64,000 nt of DNA. It comes from Brachycybe producta (Eukaryota > Arthropoda > Diplopoda > Playtdesmida > Andrognathidae). How positions within the stretch are numbered: the first letter of the stretch is position 1; each line of letters opens with the position of its first letter. The stretch spans positions 17,674,842 through 17,738,841 of the forward strand of contig JAUPFP010000001.1 of the NCBI GenBank assembly GCA_036925085.1. The letters run 5' to 3'. Below, piece after piece: positions 1 through 10,300 of the stretch. A model generated the notes under the pieces. That model saw only the letters and a list, made by a program, of their open reading frames with translations. It searched no databases and was not told the origin of the DNA. The translations under genes and the position numbers were made by a program.

Positions 1-250
1 TCATAGAGAATCATTGGAGTCCTGTGATTGGATTGATTTGCTTTCATTAAGCCAATCTTATTTGCATAAAATCTAGACAATGTTTTTTACATAAAAAAAA
101 AGTTTAAAGTAGGGAATTTATAGTTATGAGAAACTATATTTAAGTTGGGGTCTTAATTATAGCTTCCCATGTGGGTGAGGAGGGTTGAGGATAATTTTAG
201 TTTTTTTGCTAGTTCTCATGCCCTCTTATGACCCTGGCTGTAGAGGTTTT
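1..250 (-). repeat. LTR-like dispersed repeat, copy 1 (partial)
   Basis: The first 250 bases match, in inverted orientation, the block at about 62590-62850. Shared landmarks are the segment reading catt-ggag-ccctgtgattgg, a tttgcata motif, ttaagttrgggtcttaa, and agttctcatgccctctt. The other copy continues into a TATA-box-like tataaaagg, so this is probably the upstream (U3-like) part of a retroelement LTR. The window edge cuts it. No coding sequence was seen. Confidence 0.5.
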
Positions 251-349
251 CTTGGGAAAATTATTATACTTACATAACTCATAGCTTAACCTTTTAATGT
301 TTTCTGACATATACTTGTAATGCCATCTGTTTAGGGCAAATGATGTATG

Positions 350-1949
350 AGTTTTGTAATTAGTTATAACTAAGGGTACACCAAGAGCAAATATTGGGGG
401 GTTTTATGTTTAGATAGAAAAGAAAGCATACCAATATTTAAAAGAAATAAGCTTAAACACACATTGATACAATAAAAGGAGCACATGAACAAATAATTAT
501 GCAATAGTTTAAAATCTTATAAAACAACTTGAATATCATAATAAAAAGGCACCATTTTAAGACATAAGTGTATACAAATTAGTAATGTAAAATACACTTG
601 AAGAGTGAGGGGGAGGGGTTCTGGGTCCTAAAAGCTTTTTTTGGAAAGGGGACACTTATCAGTAGACAAAATAAAAGAAAAAGGGGAGGGTGAAGTTTGG
701 ATGTTTAAAATTTATTGGGCTATAGGAGGTGTAGGCGTAAGTCTCAGATAGGCCCATCTACAGTTGCTTATGATTGATCTGAGACAGCAAGGCAAGGGCT
801 TTAGTTATTTCTTAGTTGTTAGGCCTACATTTTCTATTGATTTGAAAAGGGGGGAGTACACTATTTTAAGAATATCCATGGGTGAAATCTAAATGAAGCC
901 ATGCAAAAAGGAGGATATTTCAATATCTTATTTGAACTAGATAATACCAAAACACATGAATTTTATTATTTGAATAGCATCCTAGTAACTGTAATAGTAG
1001 AAATGATAATAATAATCAGAAGAAAAATAATAGTAGTAATAACTTCAAAATTAGTTTTATATAGTTAGCCTATTGGCAATAAGAGAAGGAAAACATACAT
1101 AAGGAAAATATGTAGGCTTATGTAGAATGAGAAAAAACTCATTCCACACATTTTATGTTGTCAGTTTGAAAATGACCAAACTTTTAAGCAGACGTAAAAA
1201 TACCCTTACATGATTGAGCCAAGGCTTGAGCTACCTTTCTAGTTAATAAAACACTTTCTAGTTTCTTTTAATTTTGTTCATCTGAAAGACTAGAATAATC
1301 AGAGTTGAAAACTCAGCCATTCATATACTCATCTTAAGAGCCTATATGTGATGCCATTTTGAATATTAACAGATGACAGTTATAGTTCCACTTTTCACCG
1401 TTTCACTGAAGCCAATGACAAAGAGAAATTCCTATTTTAAAAAATTGATGGTTCTGGCAAATGTTTTGTTTTCTGCAACGAAAATTGTGATTATCAAAAT
1501 TCAAATTGCAATATGTACACAACAATATTGCTCATCTAGTGATAAGTTGGTAAAAATGTATAATTAGTTTTTCTATTTTTAATTTTATTTTAAAGTCTCG
1601 TATTTTTTTTAGCTCATGTTAAATCCCATAGGCCACAAAAGCTCCTCCGTTTATACATTTTATAGGATCTAAATTTCCCACTAACAGTAAGTTTCATAAT
1701 ACCCTAAAATTTGACCACTAATTATATACGACTGAAATTACTCACCATTGTCGATCAAAAGTTGCTCTTCCTTTTTTCAGTAGTGCATATTTATCCAAAA
1801 AAGAGTCGTTATTAAAACATACCCACTTTTATCCATCGATAAGAGAAAAGATGGCGGACAAAAGTGTATCAAAATTGACTTTTTTGCCACAAATGACGGC
1901 ACAGCTACAGAAGCGCCTACATGCTAATATTTATTAAAATGAAGACAGG
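350..1949. other. AT-rich stretch without recognisable gene
   Basis: Short A/T runs and no long reading frame. A 64-codon frame at 1373-1567 has no recognisable motif and is probably chance. I see no structured repeat here apart from weak continuation of the repeat at the window start. Confidence 0.5.
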
Positions 1950-3137
1950 TACTATATTGACACCATTACTTCTTCTGCATTACCACATGCAACAACACTG
2001 GAAGATATACAAAAGGCAATGACTGCAGATCATGACATGCTGACATTACGTACATCTATTCAACGAAACACTCCACACTTATGCGACAAAAGTTTTCAAA
2101 GAATCTGGGATGAACTAGCCATTAACGACAACATAATTGTATGTGGAACACGAATCTTGATTCTAACTCCAATTCGTACAAATATACTTGAACTTGCCCA
2201 CACTGAACATCAAGGTATCGTACGCACAAAACAAAGACTAAGAACCAAAGTCTGGTGGCCACACATTGATGAGGAAGTTGAAACTCTTTTTGAAAAATGT
2301 CACCCTTGTCAAGCAACCAGAGACCCACCAGCACCTCCTGCCATGACGCCAACAACATTAATGAACAAGCCTTGGAGTGAACTGGCACTGGACATCTGTG
2401 GACCTATGCCAACAGGAGATTTTGTTATCGTCCTTGTTGACTATTAGAGACAATGGCCCGAAACAAAAATCATGAAAAAAATTACAGCTAAAGCCATTAT
2501 AGAGTGGCTTGATGAAGTTTTTTCTCGATTGTGCTACCCAACAAAAATTACTACAGACAATGGGAGACAGTTCATTGCACAAGAGTTTGAGGAGTATCTC
2601 CACTCCTGGTGTATACAACATATATTATCAATTCCCTATTGGCCTCAGGCTAATGGGATTGTTGAATGTTTAAATCGCTTGTTTCAACATGCACTCACTG
2701 CATCCACCGTTGATCAAAAGGGAAACTGGAAAACTGCTCTTCTTTCATTTTTGTTCGCATACTGTAGAACACCACATATGGGAACAAACAAATCACCAGC
2801 ACTCCTCATTTATGGAAGAGAATTAAATGATGGAATTCCAGTTTGGCCTACAATGGAACCAATGGATAAACACCTCAAAGATTTTAGCAGGAAGTACAAG
2901 ATGAAGTACATGGAGTACACAAACTGAAACCGACATGCTCAATCTCCTCCTGTATTCAAAACAGGTGATAAAGTCCTCATTCGTCGCATGATTCATAGCA
3001 AGCTTCAACCAAGTTACGAAGTGAATCCATATTATGTAATAAACCAGGAAGGACATTGCCTACTTATTCCCATCATATTTCCCACATTAAACATTTTTAT
3101 TCATAAATGCATGGGAAGCTCTAAAGAAAAAGGGGGA
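1950..3137 (+). pseudogene. Ty3/Gypsy-type integrase relic
   Basis: One reading frame runs through this block, broken by in-frame stops at 2445 (TAG) and 2925 (TGA). It shows an integrase zinc finger (HTEH...CHPCQ around 2195-2312), the DDE catalytic core (ALDIC near 2385, TDNG near 2555, and an E in the NGIVE block near 2660), and a C-terminal part with KTGDKVLIRR. The usual Arg after the catalytic Glu is Cys. It ends at a purine-rich tract (3123-3137) next to a TG-starting LTR candidate, the normal order of a Gypsy 3' end. Gag, protease and RT are absent, so this is a dead 5'-truncated copy. Confidence 0.85.
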
Positions 3138-3301
3138 TGTTATGTTCTCTCATATTTTTATATATATATTCTTTAGTTCTGTAAAAGTCCAAATAATCTT
3201 CACTGAATAAAAACAACCTTTTTTAACACTATCCCACTAAAGGTCCAACCACATCTAATACAATGATCCAATCCTATTGTTTAGTTGTGACACATTTAAC
3301 A
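3138..3301 (+). repeat. Probable 3' LTR of the integrase relic
   Basis: Begins TGTTATG directly after a polypurine tract and ends TTTAACA, giving TG...CA ends and a short imperfect terminal inverted repeat (TGTTA/TAACA). It contains a polyadenylation-type AATAAA near 3205. At 164 bp it is short but possible for a Gypsy LTR. No second copy exists in the window to prove the borders. Confidence 0.5.
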
Positions 3302-3599
3302 GGTAAAGATCTGGGTCCTCAAAAAGGATCCACAAGCCTTAAGGCCTTCCTCATTGTGAGCTTTTGACATTGACCATTTTATTTTACCAACCTGTAGATG
3401 ACATTTTCTGTACCTCGTGCTTCTCTGCATTGTGCGGTGCCCGCACGGAGAATCCGAGCTGCAGAGAGAGTTGGATGGAGACGGATTGTGGTCACCCTTC
3501 TGCATGGGGGTGAAATCTATGCAGCAGAGTGGCGGCCATCTCTCTCTCTTCCGGTCGATGCTGATATACATCTTCTCCTTTCGGTATACCGACAGGAGA

Positions 3600-4044
3600 T
3601 GTTGTAGCTGCTTAGGAATCGTATACCGCCTGCCATATGTAGTCTCCGGCCTCTGAAGAGAAGTTGATTACATATATATAAAGACCACGCTGTTTCTTGT
3701 TATAATGCTTTTATTCATCACTCGTATAGAAACACAGAATACAAGGATGAATTATGAATACTAACGGTGCGTCCTCATGCCCATATTGTGGTACGGATAA
3801 AATCTACATTATACAAAGGCAAGGACAAGAGCTAACTACAAAGAGAAGCACGGCCCTTTCATACCTTGGACCTGTGTACACCTGCAAGGTGTAATCAGGT
3901 CCAAGTGACCATGGTCCTATGTGTATCAATCCACCACTTGAGTATGAGTCAGATAGATGAGTCAGAGGGGAGGGAGGGACGGTTGAGAGTTGTTTACCCC
4001 CCGGGCTATGGTTTTGGCGGGATCACGAATTACAGGGTGTTACA
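3600..4044 (-). repeat. Solo-LTR-like repeat, family shared with 19761-20271
   Basis: On the - strand it starts TGTAACACCCTGTA. It shares with the 20-kb copy the 5' end and a block containing taccttggRcctgtgtacaYctgca (3862-3887). The far end is set only by a TG...CA rule and is uncertain. The flanking 3400-3600 looks more GC-rich than the host and may belong to the same element. Confidence 0.45.
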
Positions 4045-4169
4045 TCATTGAGTATTTCCTTATTACTCCACCAATGTATAAATACCAATGTACATCTTAT
4101 GTAATCTCTGACTTACTGAAAATAAACACAAAGGACTTAGACTATTTTAAGTTCTAAAATACAAACACA

Positions 4170-4863
4170 AAAATCCTAAAAGAGGATAATATTTGGGTAA
4201 AATTAGTTTTAACTCCATTGAAGTCCAATAGAAGCGTTCACTAACAAAAAAACCGGCGATTGTTAAAATTTAAGTGGTACCCTGATCACCAATATCACCT
4301 TGTGGTGACCCTGAGTGCCACACTGTGCTTTTATATATTTTATATTTTATATATTAAATATTAAATATCAAATATCAAATATTAAATATTAAATATTAAA
4401 TATTAAATATTAAATATTTATTAAATATTTATTTAATATTTAATATTATTTCATTTATTTATATTGGGATATTGACATTTGCCATAAAGCCATTTCACCT
4501 AAAACCATTTGCCCTAAAGGGACATTTGCCCTAAATCTACCTGCCCTAGAACCAGTTGCCCTAAAGGGACATTTGCCCTAAAACCTCTTTTTTGTTCTCT
4601 CTTTTCATGACGGGAATTTACACTACTGATTAGGGCAAATGTCCTTTTAGAGCAAGTGGTTTTAGTGTAAATGTGCTTTTATGGTAAATGTTCCTTTAAT
4701 GCAAATGGTTTAGGGCAAGTGCCTTTAGGGCAAATGTCTCACACCCATTTGTATCTTTTTAATGAATAATATAGGATTCTTATATGAAGGATTCGAGATT
4801 CGTGAGATTCGAGAATCTTTTAGGATTTGGATTCGAGAAAGTTTAGGATTCCTCCCACCTCTA
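4170..4863 (+). mobile_element. hAT-type MITE copy, interrupted
   Basis: Related to the intact copy at 50144-50572: shared internal blocks include the segment on Y-cactaac-aaaaa-cggcgattgtt and cacca-atatcac-ttgtggtgaccctgag, and the right end is ggattcctcccacctctaa. The left end is eroded. The middle is split by the palindromic TTAGGGC-motif element at 4474-4737: the phrase atttcatttattt-gtatctt that is continuous elsewhere is separated here. Confidence 0.65.
4474..4737. repeat. Palindromic element built of TTAGGGCAAATGTC-like units
   Basis: The left half reads as gacatttgccctaaa-type units and the right half as their reverse complement (tttagggcaaatgtc), around a spacer containing ttcatgacggg. 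The same unit makes up the long array at 54422-55395. The element lies inside a hAT-type MITE, so it is a later insertion and behaves as a transposable unit rather than a simple satellite. Confidence 0.65.
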
Positions 4864-4884
4864 ATAATAATTATATATATATTT

Positions 4885-5230
4885 TGCCAGGTCTGTGTCT
4901 CTGTGTGTCTGTCTACATGTATATATCTTTCTTTCTTTCTGGGATAATGCTGTACAACCATTGAAGCACATCGGAATTTATATAAATTTGAATAAATGAA
5001 CTGTTTTTTTTTCTCAAGGTCAACTATATGTTGCACCCTTCCCATCCAAGAACCCCATGATATTAAATTGGAGAGGGGAAAAGGTTGAAAAGTGTAGAGG
5101 GGGGAGAGAGAAAAGTGAGAGGGGTGACGTAAATTGAAATGAAAGGAGTAAAAAAAGGAAAAAACGATGCACATGCGCACAATTGAATGTTAATTTTGCT
5201 CCCGTCATTTATGACGGGTTACCCCACTAG
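4885..5230 (+). mobile_element. Non-autonomous Helitron, + oriented
   Basis: The 3' end carries the Helitron hallmarks: a perfect 8-bp hairpin (CCCGTCAT-TT-ATGACGGG at 5202-5219), a short spacer, then CTAG followed by T. The 5' end resembles the family start TCCCAGGTCTGTG but is mutated. The interior has pyrimidine/purine-rich low-complexity sequence and no coding capacity. The same family recurs many times at 50.7-57.5 kb, mostly reversed. Confidence 0.75.
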
Positions 5231-5418
5231 TAATAATAACTATTAATAATAAAAAATAATACATTTGCCTTTTTTGACACAACAACAGGCAGAGAGTACT
5301 ATAATATCAAATCTCAAATTACAGTAAAACCAAAGAACAGTTATAAATAAAAAAAAACTTAAAAAGAACTAGAAAAGACTGAAAACAAGAAACAAATAAA
5401 TCTGACCTTGAATTTAGT

Positions 5419-6010
5419 TTAGCTTTTAAAATAATACATTTTCGACATCATTTTTAACCTTGCATAACTGGACACGAAAATCTTCGAGGAGCCTAGGTAT
5501 AGTGCTTTGGTGCCGACCATGAGACCGATAATTTCTATTTTATTTAGTCCATAGCGCTCCAGATAGAAGGGGATAGTGTCTTTGTAGTAATCCACTTTTT
5601 CAGCATGAACGTGCAACGGCTGATCTACGTTGTTTTCTGTTCTGATGGTTGGGTCCACCATGAATCCTTTCTTGTCGCCTTCGAGAAAAGCAATATCTGC
5701 TCGTTTGTTACTCCCACCTAATGCTTGGCAGTGGATCTCCTCGTCAACTTTGAATCCAGCTGAATGAAGAGCAGAAGCGATTGATGATCGGAAACGGTTG
5801 TGGCGCGTGTTACGGAGAAGGTAACCCTGGTCGCACTTGCCAAGGACATGAGCAATGGTTTCAATCTCTTTGTGACAGTGTTGACAAAGGTTTCCATCCT
5901 CAGCATGTGCGCACCCAGGATTACCCCGAACAGCAGTCAGGTTTCCAGTCAACTTCAACCCTTCAATCCATTCAGAGTTCGAGATTGTTTTTATATATAG
6001 CCGCGCCCTC
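5419..6010 (-). pseudogene. R2-like LINE C-terminus (zinc knuckle and REL endonuclease)
   Basis: The - strand frame has a CX2C...HX4C knuckle (CQHCHKE...AHVLGKC), an RHN motif, and a restriction-like endonuclease core in which the usual PD is AD (KRADIAF...), followed by VDPTIRTE. This order (knuckle, RHN, PD-(D/E)XK) is characteristic of the C-terminal region of R2/NeSL-type LINEs. RT is absent and the frame is closed upstream near 6011, so it is a 5'-truncated fragment. Assignment within the R2-like group is tentative. Confidence 0.7.
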
Positions 6011-6149
6011 TTTTATGAAAAGTAGTCAAGCTAGGAGGACATCTTGTATCGTCATTCTGGGCAGCGTCTTTCAAGCAGGAAAACCCCACCCCATTTCTCT
6101 CGACCAATAAGGTATTGTGCACATTTACTTCTTTCTCACTGGTGCTCCA

Positions 6150-6275
6150 ATTGGGACATTTTATTGTGCGTGTGTGTGCACAATATTATTGAGCGTGTGT
6201 GCACAATATTATTAGACGTGCGCGCAATATTATTAAGCGCGTACGCAATATTATTGAACGTAAATTATTGTGAGA
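6150..6275. repeat. Short minisatellite, about 21-bp unit
   Basis: Four to five degenerate copies of a unit like gcgtgtgtgcacaatattat. The array sits between inverted TTGGGACA (near 6151) and TGTCCCAA (near 6278), suggesting it is the core of a small palindromic element. Confidence 0.6.
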
Positions 6276-6414
6276 ATTGTCCCAAACGGGCTTCCATAGT
6301 TTATCTGCACCCTAAAAAAAAAATCGATATAATTTATCGTTATCATGTCGGTATTTTCCGATATAATAACAATACGATAACGACATATCGATACTATTCG
6401 ATATATCACCCATC

Positions 6415-6670
6415 TCTAAACAACACTAGCATCAGCCGAATGGAGTTTTTCATAGCGCATGCGCATTGCCATCTCGGTTTTGGAAAGTGATGGCAAGTGA
6501 AAACTACGAGTCTACGATGCCCCTTATAAAACGTGGGAATTTTCCATTGGTCATCAATAGATGGCGCTGCTAACGCAAATCTCCCATCCGTTTCCTATAC
6601 AAACCGACCGAGATGGCAATGCGCATGCGCTGTGAAAAACTCCAATCTGCTAATGCTAGTCTAAACAACA
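6415..6670. mobile_element. Palindromic MITE with 11-bp target duplication
   Basis: The 234-bp element at 6426-6659 has long inverted ends starting CTAGCAT. The arms include tggagtttttca and gcgcatgcgcattgccatctcgg and their reverse complement at the far end. It is flanked by the perfect direct repeat TCTAAACAACA (6415-6425 and 6660-6670). An 11-bp duplication is in the Mutator-like range. It ends 88 bp before the sphingosine kinase start codon, so it probably lies in the promoter or 5' UTR. Confidence 0.85.
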
Positions 6671-6757
6671 CTATTTCTTTCCCAGTAGGGCAATAGGAGA
6701 CAGGTGATTTCCGCTTTGTAAACACTTTTTAATTTTGTTTATTCTGAAATACGCGAA

Positions 6758-7352
6758 ATGCAATCTACGGAAAGTAATCCGAATCCAATGATAGTTTCAT
6801 TGGAAGGTACATTTTCATCGTTTTCGTTTCCAAACGCAGTTTTTCACGTGGCTCTCATTGAAAACCGCGGAATTTATTATAAGAAAGTTAAAAACCAGTC
6901 GTCCAACACACGCGAGTTGGTTGCAGAGTTTGCGGAACCGAACAAATATGATCTTTACGAATTCGTTGCAGTGAATGACATAATCGGTTGTCAATGTATG
7001 AGAGATCCGGTTCCATCTCAACAACAAGCGCCGGAATCGGATCCAGTGACCATTGGAGCGGAAGCGCCTGTGAGCGATACCGCTCAAAATGCTCCGATTT
7101 CTCGCGTCGCTTACTTCTGCATCTATTCGTATCCGCTACGTAAACAGTTGTTTGGGAAGAGTATGAAGCGCCAAAGGCTATCGATTACATTCACCGTCGA
7201 TTTTCACGATAATTTCAACGAGAATCTGCAGATTGCTTTGTTGTGGCGTGATACGATTCGATGTATGCTTCATGGCGGTGCTGTTCGTTGTTCAGTGCCG
7301 CCGATGACAACTTCGGACGGCGGAGAATCGTCGTCAAATGGAGCTATGCAAA
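6758..7352 (+). CDS. SPHK: SPHK coding exon 1
   Basis: Encodes residues 1-198, the N-terminal regulatory region with weak similarity between homologues, beginning MQSTESNPNP and ending ...SSNGAMQ. The donor is CAAA|GTATGA. The frame stays open to 7450 past this donor, ending in a basic, Lys-rich tail that I take to be intronic. Confidence 0.8.
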
Positions 7353-10300
7353 GTATGAGGAGGCGAAAACTAAAATCAATGAATGTAAAAAAAATATATT
7401 GTCAGGGCGGCGTACTAATTGCACACGAAAAAAAAAAAAAAGAAGCGTAGCGCATTTCATGGTCTGCCTCCAGTCATGGTTGTTACCTGTTGCGAAGACA
7501 GGTAATTAGAAAAAGGGATGAACAGAAGTTGGCTCCGCCCTTTTTATGACGAACGGCAACATCTAATTGGTTGGTGATGTAGTCTGACGTCACATGCTTC
7601 CAGTCGAACCACACAACAAACCAATTAGAAGTTGTCGTTCGTCATAAAAAGGGCGGAGCCAACTTCTATTCATCCCGTTTTCTAATTGCCTGTGTGTTGC
7701 GAAATGTTGCAGTGGCGTATCAGTGGATTCGTGCCACAGTCCACAAGTTCAAAAGTCCCAAAATTAATTCGACAATTTCCGCAAAGAGCGCTAGCATCGT
7801 TTTTCTATTGAGCCCATAGACCCAATGTTAAAGAAACAGCAGCGATATGTTTATTTTTCATATTTAAAGTTGTCCAATATTAAGTTTTCAAAGTGCAATG
7901 TGCACCTTAAATGTATGCTCATCGAATGATAGAATGACAAAAAATTGCTAAGTTGGGTTATATTTTTAAAAACTTAATTAAAAATCTCACATTTCTAACT
8001 CTTATGTATAAACTCCATTCAGTATGCGCTCGTAAGCAAAAAAAACATCCATTAAAATGCTCGTAAAAATACGTAAAAAGTCAGCACACAAAAACTCAGC
8101 ACGTGCGCCAATGTGTTGGCTTCACTGTGGTTTAATTGTGGTTTTTTTAAATTATTTTTACATATTTTTACGAGCGTTTTAATAGATGTTTTTTTTTTGC
8201 TTCTGAGCACGTACTCAATGGAGTTTAATATAAGAGTCAGAAATTCGCGATTTTGAAATAATTTTGAAAAATAGAACCGCACTTACCAATTTTTTGTCAT
8301 TCTATCTCTCGATCAGCATATATTTAAGGTGCACATTGCACTTTGAAAACTTAACATTGGACAATTTTAAATAAGAAAAATAAACATATTGCCGTGGCGA
8401 CTGTTTGTATTTTAAGAAAGTAACATTTTTTCTTTAACATTGGGTCTATGGGCTCAATAGAAAAACGATGCTAGCGCTCTTTGCGGAGATTTTTCGAAGT
8501 AATTTTGTGATGTAGCCTCATAAGTAGGCCTACTGCCCAGCCCTTTAAATACATGACTATAGTCGAAAGACATTCAAATTCTCCTTTTAACATTTATTTT
8601 TCTTTTTTTTTTTAAACATTTTCTTTCCTTGTTTTGTTAAAACTCGTCGCACAAAAAAAGAAATTCCGTGCCAAGTCTGTTCTCATCAAAGAAAGTTGCT
8701 CGTATTCGTGAATCCTCGCAGTGGACCTGGAAAAGCGTTAAAGATCTTTCAAGAACGGGTCGTTCCCGTTCTGGCCGAAGCCGGCGTTGCTTTCGATTTG
8801 GTCGTTACGGGTTAGCTGTCTGCGGACTTTTAGAAACCAAAGTACGATCGAACGTCTCTCGATAATCTTTCTTTACGCAAAGACAAAGCCCAGAGCGCTC
8901 GGGAGCAGGTCCGAGAGGCAGACTTGAACCAATGGAGTGGAATCGTAATCGTGTCTGGCGATGGATTAGTTTACGAGGTTCGCTTATTAAGAAACTTTAG
9001 AAGCACCACGGACGTCAATGGGGCGTTATATGTTCTATTATAATTATGGGCCGATTTAACTAGCGGCCGATAAAAAATATCGGCCGTTATAGGGGCGCTG
9101 ACATCGTTAAAATTATCATCGTTTGCGAAAAAATGTTTTTTTTTTTTAAATATTTCTAACGACTTATAAAATATAAACGGAATCTCATGAATAAGAAAAT
9201 AAAATGAACCTACCTTCATAACTTGTTGAAATTCCTGTAAAACGACCACAAGAGGCGAAAATACCCGAACCATGTACACGACTTGCAAACATTTTCCCGT
9301 TGGATCGTTATCTTTTTTTTTTTTTTGACGGGCGACCCAACGGAGAAACTGATCTGCCAGAGAAGTGTAGTTGTAGGGCCACTGAGTCGGGTATTTAGTT
9401 TTGTGTGCGTTTAATTGGAATACAACAGATTATCAGCGTACGTTATTTTTATTTTCTTATTCATGACATACCATTTATTTTTAAATAAGACGTTAGAAAT
9501 ATTTTTAAAAGCTATTTTTCCCAAATGGTAATAGTGTTAACAATGCCCATAGTTATAGTTGCCCATATATCCCCCATTGACGTCCATGACGCTTCTAAAG
9601 TCTCTTAATTGAAAGAAACGGGGGGAAAATAACTAATATTAGCTTTTTTTTTTAGGTGATCAACGGTTTGATGGAGCGTTCCGATTGGTCTTCTGCAATT
9701 CAAGTTCCGATCGGAGTCATTCCTGGTGGAAGTGGAAACGGCTTGGCAAAAGCAATCAGTCACGCTTCAAAGTATGTCACAATTGTTTCAGAGTAATTAA
9801 GAAACTATTCGACTGTTTGATTGTCCCATTGCATTGTTGTGAATAAAAGTCACGACAAAACAAAATTAAATAAAACCAATTAAGTTATTAAAGAGGCTGG
9901 GCATTCCAGCGTTGATACTAGACTCACGTCAAGCAATGTTAAGTGAAATGTGATGTGTCCGAAACCATTGGGTGGTATTAATAAAGGTTGAGCATTTACG
10001 ATTAGTTACAAGCATACTCAACAAAAAGCAGTATAAATTCTCAAGAAATGAGTATTTCATCGATTTTCGTACGAATAAAGTTGTCATAAATAAATGTTGT
10101 ATTTACTCTGGTGGCAAAGTAAGTTCTCGCTTAGGCCTCCTGTACCTATACAAGCTGGCGCATCTGACACTTTGATGCCAACAGCAGGTGCACATCCTTT
10201 TTAACATTAGATTTTTATCTGTTTTCTTCATAAACATTAAAGTTAGTTAAGAGGCTACATCACACAATTACTTCGAAAAAACTCCGTGAAGAGCGCTAGC

